DNA of 64,000 nucleotides from Myoxocephalus aenaeus (GCA_038501785.1 JBAMJR010000097.1:6261001-6325000), one strand, 5' to 3'. Counted from the stretch's first letter, positions 42,331 through 58,269 are shown. The notes: generated by a model from the sequence alone, not told the origin. A program made the numbers and translations.

Positions 42331-42972
42331 ATACACAACTCTCGGTTGACCACACGGAAGGATTTGAATGTGACACCAAGCTCCTCCTTCATAATAAAAG
42401 CTCGGCCCAAATAAACCGACAGGAACGCGCAGCGAATTCCTTCGTTTTTCTCCTACATCCCGCTATTTCTGCCAAATCATTTGAAGGTAATTAGAGGCTT
42501 AGAAGGCATACGCAATGTATCTGAGTTGTTGACAAATATTGTAATGCGTCCTCGCTGATTTATCCCGTGTAACGCGCAGGGTTTCCCCCACATACCTCAG
42601 CTACATCTCGCGGTATCCTCCTCCCTTCTCCAGGACACTGGACAGCGCGCCTGCATCTGGATCAACATTGCGCAGTGACGGTTTTTTGTTATGTATGGTT
42701 TATTAGATCATTAAAACTGGCCATTGGCAACAAGCCTCGTTTACTGCATAATGGTCAACCTCTGCTGCCTTTGCTGCGGTGAAATCCCTCAAACCCGCCC
42801 CCCTCTGTCGGGCCAGGCGGGACCACCGCGGGATCCCCGCTCCGTGCAGCAGCAGCCCGCTGGCTCCGGCCCAGACGGCGTGGGGCTGAAGGGGACACAC
42901 AAAGGGGGGACAAAGAAAGCGAATAAGAAGGAGTGAGTTTATAATCTCTCTCTGACATGCGAAAAGTGCAGC
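42331..42972. promoter_or_regulatory. Divergent promoter region between rpap1 and the TMEM151 gene
   Basis: The rpap1 coding start (41,621, minus) and the TMEM151 start (42,973, plus) are head-to-head. A possible rpap1 5' UTR exon ends at a GTTAGC donor near 42,290. The stretch is richer in CpG than its surroundings, especially 42,770-43,080, and holds an inverted CCAAT box (CCATTGG, 42,721-42,727). A shared bidirectional promoter is inferred from gene order and composition; transcription starts are not known. Confidence 0.5.
42751..42936 (+). other. Upstream open reading frame before the TMEM151 gene
   Basis: An ATG at 42,751 opens a 61-codon frame starting MVNLCCLCCGEIPQ that ends at a stop at 42,936, 36 bases before the main start codon. 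It lies in the CpG-rich leader and could damp translation if it is in the mRNA. I do not recognise the peptide. It may equally be a chance frame in GC-rich DNA. Confidence 0.3.
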
Positions 42973-47294
<4,322 letters not shown>

Positions 47295-48095
47295 AGGGCA
47301 CAGAGACACTTATTGATGAGTCGAGATAGATTCAAACCAGTAATGATGGATGGTGTTGGTCACTGTTTGCTCCATAGACAGAATTACATTAATGAAGATT
47401 TATCGAGCTCTTTCAAAATATTCCACTGAAGTGAAGGAATAGTCACTTCTATTTTGTAACAGTCACCAAAATGTCAAAGAGTCCTCGTATTGAATTGCAC
47501 ATATCTACATGGTTACAGTTAAATTGTCTCTATGAAAACAGACACAGGTAGTGACTTTAAACGCATCACCTCTGCAGTGTCGTACCCTCCTGGTTGCAGC
47601 AACAGTCTGTCAGTTGCTGTGTGTATAATGATAATAATAATCTGATCAGATGGTGCAGACATGCCACTGAGACATGAAAACTGCACGACGTCAGCATCCG
47701 ACTGTTTACATCATTCACATTTCCAAAAAATGACAGGATGCAATACTTCACCGGTTCTTACATTGACCTTGTATGTGTTATTATACGTGTGAGGATGTGC
47801 TACTTAGAGGTCAGACTAAAAGTTGCATGTCATAAGCTATTGTCTTTTTAGTTGATTTATAGAGAAACCAAAGACATGGCTTTTTTCTATTTTGTTTGTT
47901 TTTCCAAATACTTGTATTAATCAACTAATTTGAGTGAATAAAATGCTATGTTATTCCATTCAATCTGACATGATACAAGTCACAATACTGTTGGACAAAA
48001 AGAATTTGTCTGGACTACTTTTATTGCTTACATTTTAACATTCAGTTCATGTTACTCATCATATCCTTCATCAATAAAAGCTTTGTGGTGTTTAA
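47295..48095 (+). other. tmem151b: 3' untranslated region of the TMEM151 gene with two poly(A) signals
   Basis: AATAAA hexamers occur at 47,937-47,942 and 48,073-48,078, giving a predicted 3' UTR of about 650-800 bases. No open frame of note lies in this stretch. Confidence 0.55.
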
Positions 48096-48190
48096 ATCAT
48101 ACACTGAATCATATCACTGTGTGGCAAATTTCTATATTTCAATTTAAGTTCACAAACAAATGTATACGGTCCCTGTTGTGTGTGCTGATA

Positions 48191-48210
48191 AAGAAGAAGA
48201 AGAAGAAGAG
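48191..48210. repeat. (AAG)n microsatellite, about 20 bp
   Basis: About six AAG units downstream of the TMEM151 poly(A) signals. Confidence 0.85.
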
Positions 48211-48469
48211 AGATACGTTTCTCCTGGTCATGTTGATCTGAGGTGGCAGATCCTCTCAGACTCTCAGCTCACTGCTCCTCAAGTACAACGAGAAGGAAAG
48301 AAGCACTGGAGCGACTACGCTGACATTCACTGACTTAACTAATAACCATTATTTGTGGTTGCTAGACAGAGTGTGGTTGGTACAAATAAATAATTTATGC
48401 AAGCAAAAGTTGAAATGCAGCATGTTGTTTGAACTAGCAAAACTTTTACTATGATTAAAGCAATAATGA

Positions 48470-48560
48470 ATAAATAAATACTCCATTACAAGTAAAAGTA
48501 CGGGAGTATTATCAGACCCAAATAATTGTAAAATGTTAAAATACTACGCAGTATATTACT
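48470..48560. repeat. Fragment of an AAGTAAAAGTA-rich dispersed repeat
   Basis: The phrase TACTCCATTACAAGTAAAAG is shared in near form with about 39,495-39,545 in an rpap1 intron (TACTCCAATACAAGTAAAAG). Such motifs occur in several fish hAT-type families. Confidence 0.45.
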
Positions 48561-48757
48561 TTTCTGGATTATTATTACCAATGTATGAATGAGTATTTAG
48601 CATTGTAATGCTGTTGTAGGAGTAGTTCAAGCTATATACCAATGCATCATGTTTAAAAGATGACCGTGAAAATCTGAATCTACAAGTAACAACAGCTGTC
48701 AAATGCATGTAGCATATCTCCCTGGTCTTTCTTTCTGCTCACCACTAGATGCCACTA

Positions 48758-48928
48758 TTACATTACATTTCATTTAGCTGACGCTTTTATCCAAAGCGAC
48801 TTACAATAAGTGCATTCAACCATGAGTACAAACTCAGAACAACAGAATCAAGAAAGTACGATTTATTCATGAAAGTTAAACTATAAAGTGCTATAAGTAA
48901 GTGTCATTTAAGTGCTACTAAAGTGCCA
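48758..48928 (-). repeat. Dispersed repeat with GTCGCTTTGGATAAAAGCGTC core, copy 2
   Basis: Reverse-complement copy of the repeat at 22,750-22,905, alike over about 160 bases. It lies between the TMEM151 gene and lrr1. Confidence 0.75.
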
Positions 48929-49389
48929 CTATTGCTAAGGACTATATTAATTCATTGATATTCATATCGTTATATATTTCTTCATGGGTATTTCAAAGAA
49001 AGATTTCAAGAAAGAAAGACAGAAAGAATTAAATTACTTCTCAATTTTCCTCAGCAGATGGAGTTTTAGCTCAGTAGCAACTTCAGTGAGCAACATGAAA
49101 TAGGGGGATGTGGGCCGTTGAAAGGCCCAGAAAAAGCTAGTAAGTGGACCTTGAGTTAAGAGCTTTTGTCAAACCTCTTTTTGTTGCTTTATGATTAGCA
49201 AAAACCTATTAGCTAATAATGTGGACTGGATGAATGACATAGTAATCGTTGTTCTTAAATGTGACTGCATTAGAGAATATGAAATAGTCATTTTTAAATA
49301 ATTATAATTTTAATAATAATTCAAACAAACTACCACATATCCCATATAATTACTCAGATCTCAGAAGTAGCAATACAACACTGGGAATA

Positions 49390-49800
49390 CTTTGGGGGTC
49401 TGTCCCGCTCCTCTTAAACGCGCGCCCGCTTCCATGACGTCACTTCCCACGCGCGCGATTTCATGCTAACGGCAGCTAACCACACCGACTAAACAGAGGG
49501 GGCCTTTCACACGTTGTCAAGACCCTGTGGAGCTCAGCGCGTCTTCCCCGCTGACGGCCCGGTTCCCCCCGCGGTGTGTCGAGTCTCCGACAGCCGGGCA
49601 GAGGCAGCTGCCGCTCGGCAGAGACGACGTCCGGTGTCCGGTTGTTGACGTGTGCGTTGTGCCCGTAGCTCCAGCTACGTCACTGGCTCCGCGTTACTTC
49701 TCCGCGGAAGTTTCTTTCCTCCCTCTGGTATGCATTTAAACCCTCGGTTCGCTCCGACGCGGCCTTAAAGCTGGACCAAAAGTTGGTTTAGTATTTTGGG
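49390..49800 (+). promoter_or_regulatory. lrr1: CpG-rich promoter and 5' UTR of lrr1 with a full CRE
   Basis: GC content and CpG frequency rise sharply from about 49,400. A palindromic cAMP-response element TGACGTCA lies at 49,435-49,442, followed by CACTTCC (a possible ETS site on the other strand) and a CG-rich run (GCGCGCG). A TATA box is not seen. The start codon at 49,801 is preceded by an in-frame TAG at 49,789-49,791. This layout fits a housekeeping-type CpG-island promoter; factor binding is inference. Confidence 0.6.
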
Positions 49801-52800
49801 ATGAAGCTGCAGTGTGACGTCGAAGTGCTGAATCGGATGCTCCCCTCGTTTGGGATGAAGAGCCGAGGGAAGGGCACGCGAGCGGTGCTGTCCATCGGGA
49901 AGCATTTGGACAAGACGAGTCACCGCAGCAACATCTACATGATGATCTGCACAGCGAAGGACAGAGCAGGCTCCAAGTACAAGGTCAGTGTCTGTTGTTG
50001 TTGTTGTTGATTGTTTGTTGTTTGTACTGTACTGCTGCTGGAGTTTCCTTTACATTTGTTATTCACAATTTGGCGGATCGGTATACGCAGGATCTGTTTA
50101 TACTTCAGTCCATCCACCAGAATCAGCCCAGTGGTTGACTTGAGTTGCACAGTTTCTATTAAAAAAGACTTAAAAAGCAGAAGGAAAGTAAAACATAATG
50201 TCCATATTGTTACTGACCTCTCTTATATCGGTCTTAATGCCCCTTGTTAATACTGTTGTCGTTGTTGGTGTTATTTGTCTCCTTAAACTATCATTTGAAA
50301 TTGTTTCACATCTGGATGCAATAGGGCTAAATACACATTTGTTGAATGTAATTAAAACATTTTGATACACAACATGGTGCATCCAGTATATAGGTCACAT
50401 TATAACACATGTGTTCATTGTTTTCATTAAGTATCATTTGATAAGACAGTAAATGTGTTGATCTTCATGTCATACTGTTTGTCAGGTTTCTACTGTAACT
50501 TTTTTTAAATGAACAGTATCAAACATTGCATTAGCCTGCAAATAGCTGGGGGTGATTGCATGTCACCCCCAGCTATTTTAATTTTTAATTTTAACTCTTT
50601 ATTTTTATTTTCTCTTCTTTATTTTTATTTCTCTTTACCATTCACTCCTCTGCACACCGCATACTTAAACACTCGTCACTTTAACATACACTTTAACTTA
50701 AACACACATGTCACTTTAACGTACATTCACATTAACGTATCTGTTGACTGAGCACTTGCTTATCTTACACATATTTTAATACCAATTGCACTGTTGTTTT
50801 CGTTGATTGTTGATTGTTGTTTGTCTCGTCTTACGTCCCATGTCCATGTCCAATGTATGCACCTTCCGCCTCAAAAAATTCCTCGTTTGTGTGAAAACAT
50901 TCCTGGCTAATAAACGGTTTCTGATTCTGAACACATTCCAGCAACTTTGACTGTTTTGGGTTTTGAGTCAACTCAAACCCATGCCACTTGATAAATGTAC
51001 TTTTTATTTATCTATTTATTACTCCTCATCAAATGCTGCCTTAAGGGGCTCTTCAGGAGCTTCTGATTTCAAACGGCCATTTAAATCGCTCAGTAAAAAT
51101 ATGCATGTGGAGGAAAAGGTTCCACAGCTCCTGCTATTCTTGTCTCCACTTGTTGAGACCGTGACTCACTCATGGTTGAGCGGTCATGTGTTCCCGCCCT
51201 GCTGTTGTGTCATGTGTTTTTCCATCACTGACATTTGCCAACTTTCTCTTGCAGCTTAAAGACAACATAGAGAAGTTCTTTACTTGGTTTGTGGAGGAAG
51301 GCAAGGCCACTGTGAGATTAAAGGAACCTGCTATTGACATTTGTTTGAGCAAGGTACGACGTCCGACATGGTGTAATTACATTGTTTATAAGTTGTTGTT
51401 GGTTTCTTTACCAGATTTGCAGGTTCATGGATGAAGCAACTTCAAATCTTATTTCCTTGAATGAAATGTCCCAAGACTCAACCTACTCGTTCATCAGCAG
51501 ACAGACACCGTCAGTTGTTTTGACTGCAGCTGATGCCTGGACAGTCACCATTGCAGCCTCATTGTTAACAGTTGCTGTAAAGCCCTCCTCTCTGTTTAGA
51601 GGGCCGTGGTGACCTTTCACTTATATTCTAATTGGTTCAACCTGCCATGTTGAAAGAAATGCACTCACTCACACATACACACACATAGCATGGAAGCAGG
51701 GGGAACAGAATGTCCTACATTGTGGGAAATGTAGAATACAAACTTCAATCAACCGACAGCACCACCGTTTTTTTTTTTTAAATCACAAACCATTTACATA
51801 CATTTTAAATGAACACCCTGATATGTCTTTGGGTGTTTTTTTTGGTTGATGGTCTATTATTTTGGACTGCATTGGATTGTACAGGTGTTCACCAAAACGT
51901 TCATCATGTTTATTTAAACAAAGTGTCAAGATATTCCAGGCCTGAAAATGGAGATATCTCAAAGAATCTAGTCATACACAACCACCTGAGGCTGCTTTTT
52001 CCTCTAACCTATGAATCCGTTAATCCACCCGTATCTTCATCTATTTATTTATTTATTTATTTGCAGGCGGATGCAAATAGCTTGAAGAACTTCCTCTCAG
52101 CGGCTCGTCTGGCAGACAGAGGAAGTGACGCCAGTAGCCTTCCTCTCTCCACGCTCACTCCTGTTCGCGCCAGAGACGTAGAGCAACCCAAGAAGAAGCT
52201 CAGCATCGTGTCCAAGAAGGACTACCCCCTCACCTCCAGCTTCCCCTACTCTCTGGAGCAGCTGCAAGTCTCCTACTGCAAACTGTCACGGGTGGACATG
52301 CGGATGCTGTCACTTAAAGGTAGAATGAGCCGACGGGGTTGTTGGCTGCACACTGAAACTTATATTTAGATTTCCAGTCTGTTTCTGAATTCAACTCCTT
52401 TTTATTTGTATAGAGAAGATTCGAGGGCATTAATAAGTTAAAGGTTAATGATTTGATGTTATGCAATAAAAAAATTGCTGGATTACCCACTTTTAAATTG
52501 TAGTGTTTTTCTTTGTTTTTCTTTTTGCAGCACTGCGCAAGCTAGACCTCAGTAACAACCACATCAAGAAACTCCCCGCCACCATCGGGGACCTCGGCTG
52601 CCTCTCTGAGCTCATCCTCCACAACAACCACCTGGAGGCCTTCAGCGAGGCCCTCTGCCTGTCCACCCTGCAGCGGACCCTCCAGCTCCTGGACCTCAGC
52701 CAGAACCGCCTGCAGTCCCTCCCTGCTCAGTTCTGCCAGCTCAAGGAGCTGGTGAACCTCAAGCTGGACGACAACGAGCTCGTCTGTTTGCCGTTCCACG

Positions 52801-53361
52801 TGGGCCGACTCTCGAAGTTGAGGTTCCTGTCAGCGGCGCATAACCAGCTAGCCATGTTGCCCTCTGACTTCCGTAAACTTAGTCTGGAGAACCTAGACCT
52901 GTTTGGGAATCCGTTTGTCCAACCTAACCCTCTGGACCACAAAATGAATCTTACATTCCCGCTTCCGCTCCAAGAGATGGCTTCCAGAGCAGTGGCCAAC
53001 CTCAGGTTAGGATGAAACATGTCCGGTATGTCGCACTGTGTTGTTGTTGTCCCCGTGGCTCTTACAGCGACCTCCTCACTGTGTCCTTTCTGATACCCCT
53101 CGCAGGTTACCGTACGGTCCTCACCTCATCCCTGCCCACTTGTGTCGGGACCTAGAAGTTGCCAAGATGTGCGACTGCGCCCGCGTCTGCATCAATTTCT
53201 ACATCAAGACGGCGGTCAGCATGAACCTGCACCAAGTCTCTCACACGGTCGTCCTGGTGGACGACATGGGGGGCACGGACGCTCCGGTGCAGCAGCACTT
53301 CTGCTCCCTCTCTTGCTACTCCGAGTTTTTAGACAACTCGCTCCAGAGAGGAATCAGATGA
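49801..53361 (+). CDS. lrr1: Leucine-rich repeat protein 1, CUL2 ubiquitin-ligase receptor (5 coding exons)
   Basis: Coding exons 49801-49983, 51255-51353, 52067-52319, 52531-53005 and 53106-53361 join cleanly to 421 residues; human LRR1 (PPIL5) is 414. The start MKLQCDVEV matches human MKLHCEVEV, and an in-frame stop lies just upstream. Residues 1-95 form the N-terminal family domain (GKATVRLKEPAIDICLSK). Leucine-rich repeats run from about residue 180 to 310 (LRKLDLSNNHIKKLPATIGD, LQLLDLSQNRLQSLP, LVNLKLDDNELVCLP). A probable BC/VHL box (LIPAHLCRDLEVAK) sits near residues 344-357, followed by a Cys-rich tail. In other vertebrates CRL2-LRR1 ubiquitylates MCM7 so that the CMG helicase is unloaded at replication termination. 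Convergent with dnaaf2. Confidence 0.96.
50540..50578. repeat. Hairpin with 16-bp perfect arms in lrr1 intron 1
   Basis: Arms 50,540-50,555 and 50,563-50,578 are exact reverse complements around a 7-base loop (TTGCATG). It sits at the left edge of a LINE-like 3' fragment. Confidence 0.93.
50579..50935 (+). mobile_element. Probable LINE 3'-end fragment in lrr1 intron 1
   Basis: An AT-rich block ends with AATTCCTCGTTTGTGTGAAA, CTAATAAACGG and TTTCTGATTCTGAA, like the 3' ends of teleost LINEs. No reverse transcriptase part remains. The left border is approximate. Confidence 0.6.
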
Positions 53362-53900
53362 GGAAGAACGAACTCTTTTGTTTGACAGGAAACGGACAAA
53401 ACTGCTGGAAATTGCTGTGGATTTTTGCAATAGATTGCAAGTTAAGAGAATACTGTTGGAGGATACAGTCTTCTGGTAACGCCTTTACACGAAAGGAGAA
53501 TATTGACTCTATTAAGCTTTTTAAAAGTGCTTGAAGCAGCTGGTTTTACAACTTATATTGCACTTCCTTTCTTCCCTGCTCCACCTGTACCTGAATAGCA
53601 CTGACTTTATATAACGATAGCGGGCAGCCACACTGATACAACACGACCGTTTGTCATTGCTGCCGGTAAACGCCATGCATTCGTCTTTCCTGTTCTTCCC
53701 GCCTCTTAGAGCACACTGTAGGCCCCCCTACTGACCTGCTTCTGCAAGGCAGGGAATAAAGAAAGTAGATTAATTGGAGTTTCTTCCTGAACACAGTGCC
53801 TCAGGGTCTGTGAGCATTGGCGAAAGGGAGTTGTTTTTTTTACTGTGCTAATGACCTACAAGTTTTATATTCATGTGGAAAAAAGCAATAAAATAAAATA
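53362..53900 (+). other. lrr1: 3' untranslated region of lrr1 with poly(A) signals
   Basis: AATAAA occurs at 53,755-53,760 and again at 53,887-53,892. The first would give a UTR of about 410 bases. The second lies within 40 bases of a possible dnaaf2 poly(A) signal on the other strand. Confidence 0.55.
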
Positions 53901-53914
53901 ATTCACATTGTTGT

Positions 53915-54089
53915 CCCAAGGATTTTATTCTGAAACATTTAAATGATTTATGCGTCATGTATTTGAATTAAGTGATTGAAAAGAACAGTCAGGTTTGGAG
54001 AATAAGAACATTTAATATTGTTTAAATAAACAGTATAACTTTCATTCAAACCTGCTGTGATACAGGAAATACCTCACAGCCTCTGAACC
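53915..54089 (-). other. dnaaf2: Short 3' untranslated region of dnaaf2
   Basis: On the minus strand an AATAAA signal (TTTATT at 53,924-53,929 on the plus strand) follows the stop codon by about 160 bases. The UTR would be short and would end close to, or overlap, the longest lrr1 transcript. Confidence 0.45.
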
Positions 54090-56196
54090 TCAGTCCAGCT
54101 CGTACATCAGGGAGTTCTGGAAGACGAACCCAGCAGAGGTGGAATGGTCGCTGATGATCGTTTCGTTTCCATCTTTATCGATTTCCCTTAATAGCACAGG
54201 TGGTGGCTCGTTGTCGCGCTCTGGTTTGTGGAAGATGTGCACCTTTGCCGGGTCATCTGGGTCGGTACTCTTCCTCTCATCCTGCTTCGTGTTCTGGCTG
54301 TGAGCTTCAGCAGCTGTGGACGTTTGGGATTCCTCACTTGATTTGTGATTTAGAAACGCAGCGTCCGCTTCCACCTGCAACAGACAAATATAAACAGCTT
54401 AGTTTGACCCCACGTCTACATCCTCGTCTCTGACTTTTCAGGACTTCTCTCACCTCCTCTCTGATGTCTGAAGTCTTCATTTTGCGTGGTGACTCCAAAC
54501 AAGAGTTCAGATTGACTCCTCCCTCTTTTTCTATGTGTCTTAAATGCTCAGCAGGGATTAAACCAAGCTGGTTATCTGTTTCAGGTGTGGCCTCAAGCCT
54601 GTTATGATCACCAGGCAAGGAGTATTCTTCTTCTACAGAAACATCAACAGTACACCGTTGAAAACCTAGACCAGGGTCCTCGTTGTCTTCAAGTTGCTGC
54701 CTTTTCCGTCGGTTAGACTTTCCAACCTCTCCGTCATTTTCCGGTTTCTGCTCTTTCAATATCTCATCCTCGGCTTCTTGGCCTTTTCTTTTCGTCTTTT
54801 TCCATTTTGCCTCTGCCCCCAAACCAATTTCCTCTTCTTCACTATTTTCTCCTTCCCGTGTTTCCTTCTCTCCCGCTACACCTTCCTCCTCTTCCCTCAT
54901 CCGCTCCTCTCCTTTCTCATGACCTCTTTCACCCTCTTTGTCAGCTTCCTCTCCCCTTGTCTGCTGCCTAACATCCTCCTCAGCAGCTCTTTGCTCCTCG
55001 CTGTTCTTGCTTTCCCGCTCCTCCTCCTTCCGCTCGTCCTCCTCGTCCACCTCTTTTTTCTCCTCTTGACTCTCATCATCACTAGCACTCGCCAGAGCAG
55101 TGAAATTGAAGGCCTCGTCAGAAGGAAGAACCGACAGCGTGACTGTGAGCTGTCCTCTCTGTTTGTTGAACTTGGCCTCGCCTTTATCTTCATCCACAGG
55201 GTAGGCTAAGGGCAGCTCCAGTCTGTAGGCCGGTTTCTTGGACGCCAGCAGCAGCTGCCTCTCTCTTACCTCGAGGCTGGCGTCTGAGGCCGCCTTCAGA
55301 AGGGGCACGGCGACGGTCACCACTATCTCTTTGGGCCTGGGGCTTTGGGCGGAGTCTCTAGCGTATCTGAAGTCCTGGAGATCCACGAAAGATCGATATT
55401 TTACTGTGTAGTTTGGCTTGGTGGGCTCTTTGACTTTCTCATGCTCGTGACTTTTAGGTTCAGCGTCACTGCTGTTTTCCGTTGCAGCTGATTCTGTGGG
55501 CTTCATCTGCAGGGGCGTGGAAGGTCTTTTGTCATGCGGGTATGGGAAGGCAAGAGGGTCCGGCTCCTCTGAGGGCTCCTTGGGTTTGTATCCAGGGATG
55601 GGTCTTCGGAGGACACAAGGTTGAGGGGCACCCTTGTATTTAGTGCTCATCTCCCTCACATTTTTTTGATCCAGAGTCACTTTGAAAGCTTTCTGGATCC
55701 CCTGAATGGCCGTGCTGTCCACCATGTCCATGAATCTCTTGTTTTTGCTTGCCATGTGGACAGTGTCAGGGTGGAAGATGACATCATGGATCTGGATCTT
55801 GTTCCCTTTGGGGTCTGTGTCTTGTCTCCCTGGGGGCAGACTGTGAGGCAGGGACCAGCACTGTCCTCTGCGGCCGTCCTCCGACACCCCGCGTTTGCAT
55901 GCGGGCTTTCCAACGTGTTCACTGGCGCAGATGTTGATGAAACACTTCTGCTTGCCGTCCACACTCGTCCTGAGAGACCGGAACGGTTCCGGGTGGATGA
56001 ACGCGATCGTGTTTCCTCTCTCCTGCTCCAGGAGTTTGATCTCCTCTTCGTACCTTTTCTTATTCTCGGGGTCCGACAGTTCACGCGCGTAATCGCGCAG
56101 CATTTCCCCGAATTTCTCGTCTTTGAGCGCTTTGGTCAGTCGGTCCACTTCCTCCACCGTCATGTCGAGTTCTCTCAGCTTATCTCCAGCCTCCAT
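54090..56196 (-). CDS. dnaaf2: Dynein axonemal assembly factor 2 / Kintoun (2 coding exons)
   Basis: Coding exons 54454-56196 and 54090-54374 join in phase 0 to 675 residues. The donor is GAG|GTGAGA and the acceptor is TTGCAG|GTGG. The PIH1 domain spans roughly residues 45-200 (FINICASEHVGKPAC, IQIHDVIFHPDTVHMA, PGYKPKEPSEEPDPL). A CS-like/PIH-C domain spans about 262-357 (NYTVKYRSFVDLQDFRYA, YRLELPLAYPVDEDKGEAKF). A long Glu/Lys-rich acidic stretch follows (about 372-500), as in other Kintouns. The tail keeps LLREIDKDGNE and FQNSLMYELD. Known role: cytoplasmic co-chaperone that helps HSP70/HSP90 pre-assemble outer and inner dynein arms; loss causes immotile cilia. An RFX X-box lies 155 bp upstream of the start codon. 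Confidence 0.96.
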
Positions 56197-56350
56197 GCTG
56201 ACTGACGGCGACGAGGAGAAATAAACGTCCTAAACGTCCTAAAAGTGAGTCCCGAAGCGAAGTGAGCTAATTAAAGAAGTGGCACGAGCTGTTTTGGTGT
56301 CGTTTAAAATGTCCGTGTGTTTTAGTTTCTGGCCTCCTCGTTCGGTTGAT

Positions 56351-56364
56351 GTAACCATAGCAAC
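56351..56364. promoter_or_regulatory. RFX X-box upstream of dnaaf2
   Basis: The sequence GTAACCATAGCAAC fits the RFX consensus GTNRCC-N(0-3)-RGYAAC at every fixed position, with a 2-base spacer. It lies 155 bases upstream of the dnaaf2 start codon. RFX factors (with FOXJ1) drive motile-cilium genes, so the position and the gene fit each other. Binding is inferred. Confidence 0.8.
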
Positions 56365-56399
56365 ATGAAAGTCTTTGGTGCAACAAGGAAACTCTGCCC

Positions 56400-58269
56400 T
56401 GTGAAACTTTTGTGTGTGTGTGTGTGTGCCTCGTTTAGATGCGACAGAATTTGATAAATTAATTAAATTATTTAACTGAATAAATATAATCAGAAAAATA
56501 ATATAATTTAATTTAATTCAAAATAATAGTTGACCAAAATTAAATTGTGCCTTGGCTGATAAACACACACATACACACACACACACACACCTACACACCT
56601 GCAGTGTTTTGTTGTGTTATGATTGATTGATTCATTATATTTATGTATTTGTACCTTTTGGCACTGCAAATTATAAGGCAATTTTCACAGCGGACATTTT
56701 GACAATTCAAACGGAAACATATTGCTCTAAATACACTTACAGTTATTTGAAGATCTCATTTATTACTGCCAACCTCCGTTAGCAGTAGCCTTTAATACAA
56801 GTAAGCTGCATTGTGTGTTGAGACCACACAGACAGCTTCTTATCTATGTCTAGTCTATGTGAACACATATTATTTGTGTCAATTTGACCTGCAAAACTAT
56901 GCACACAAAAACATGAATAAAACAAGAAAATATTCACAATTACATTTTTAATGACACGTAATTTAAATTATGATTGTATGAAGCTGTTTAGTTTCTATGC
57001 CTTTTAATTCATATTCTGTTAGTACAAAACTAAATAATGTCAGGTGTATATGTAGTGCTGAAAACAAAATGTCTTTGGGTTCTTAATAACAAGTACAACA
57101 AATCAATAAATGCACACAATCCAGTAAAACATGTTTTGCAATGAGCATCAAATGTGAAATGCGTTATGATCACCTATACTATTAAAACTAGGATGTTCTG
57201 GTGTAAATAGTGAAATTACATTAATTGGCCGCAAGATGTCGCTGTAGATTGCTGCTCTAGTGGCAGAGAGCCAGTGGAGAAGTCGGTCAGTAAGGCGAAG
57301 GGGCGGATATGCAGGAAAGAGAAGTGATTGGTCGCACCCCCGACTGTTCATATTTCTCGCTGTCTGATTGGAAGGGGTGCTGTTACTGGGTGTGGGACCA
57401 CTGCGTATGAATGTGTAGGTGAGAGGGAGGGATGGAGGCAGGAGGCAGCACACAGGACCACTCTGTGGTCCAGCAGCATCCATACGGTTTCTTTTTGTTT
57501 ACTTTATCAAATTCCCTCTTGCATCCTCCCAATTTCTCCAGCTGAAAATGTCTTCTATGTTAATAATGTATATGACCAAGGATGCCTTAGACCTTATGAA
57601 CATGCACAACCTTCTCCTATAATTTGTTCATTTCGTACATACATTTACTGCATTACTGCACAACCTGTTTATATTACAATCTATACATTAAACTATGACT
57701 GTACACCTGTCTACAACAGTGTTATATATGGTTATAGTTTATTCCTACGTTCTAACTGACGCGCTATTTTGTGCTTTTATAAACTATAAGATTTTACTTC
57801 CCCAAATATTTGTTTCACACATTTTTATCTGTGTTGTTGGAGGGAACATGAGAACTAAGAATTGCACTCATGACCACTAAGTAAAAGATTACAACTGAGT
57901 GGTTTATGAAGCAAGAGTCACACAGGCCCACCACCTCCTGGTCCCCCCATGTGACAGTGCTGGATGGGCTCAAGAGATCAGCTAATAAACTCTAAAACAA
58001 CGCAAACAAGCCTGTCTAGTCTGCTGACTCATCAACAATCTGGCTCTGAGCTAATCAACAGGACACAATGTCCTTAGATGGTCTCACCAAAGAGCTTTTA
58101 TAACACCAAATGTCATCCAGCCAGTGGACCAAAAGAGGGCGGTAGTGGGTGGAGTCAGCGTGTGACGCACACAGGATGTGGACAGACACCACTCCGGGAA
58201 AGACTGCTGACTCTACCTCGATCCCACGCTTAGGTTCACCAGAAAGGTCACAAAATGCACAAAGACTGA
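56400..58269. other. Intergenic stretch between dnaaf2 and klf11
   Basis: It contains short GT/CA runs near 56,412-56,427 and 56,566-56,590 and AT-rich DNA. No gene with recognisable features was found; the longest frame (57,328-57,759, plus) shows no domain. Confidence 0.5.

Noticed and set aside
55621..56205. 194-residue frame on the plus strand opposite dnaaf2
   Set aside because: It is an antisense shadow of the GC-biased dnaaf2 coding exon.
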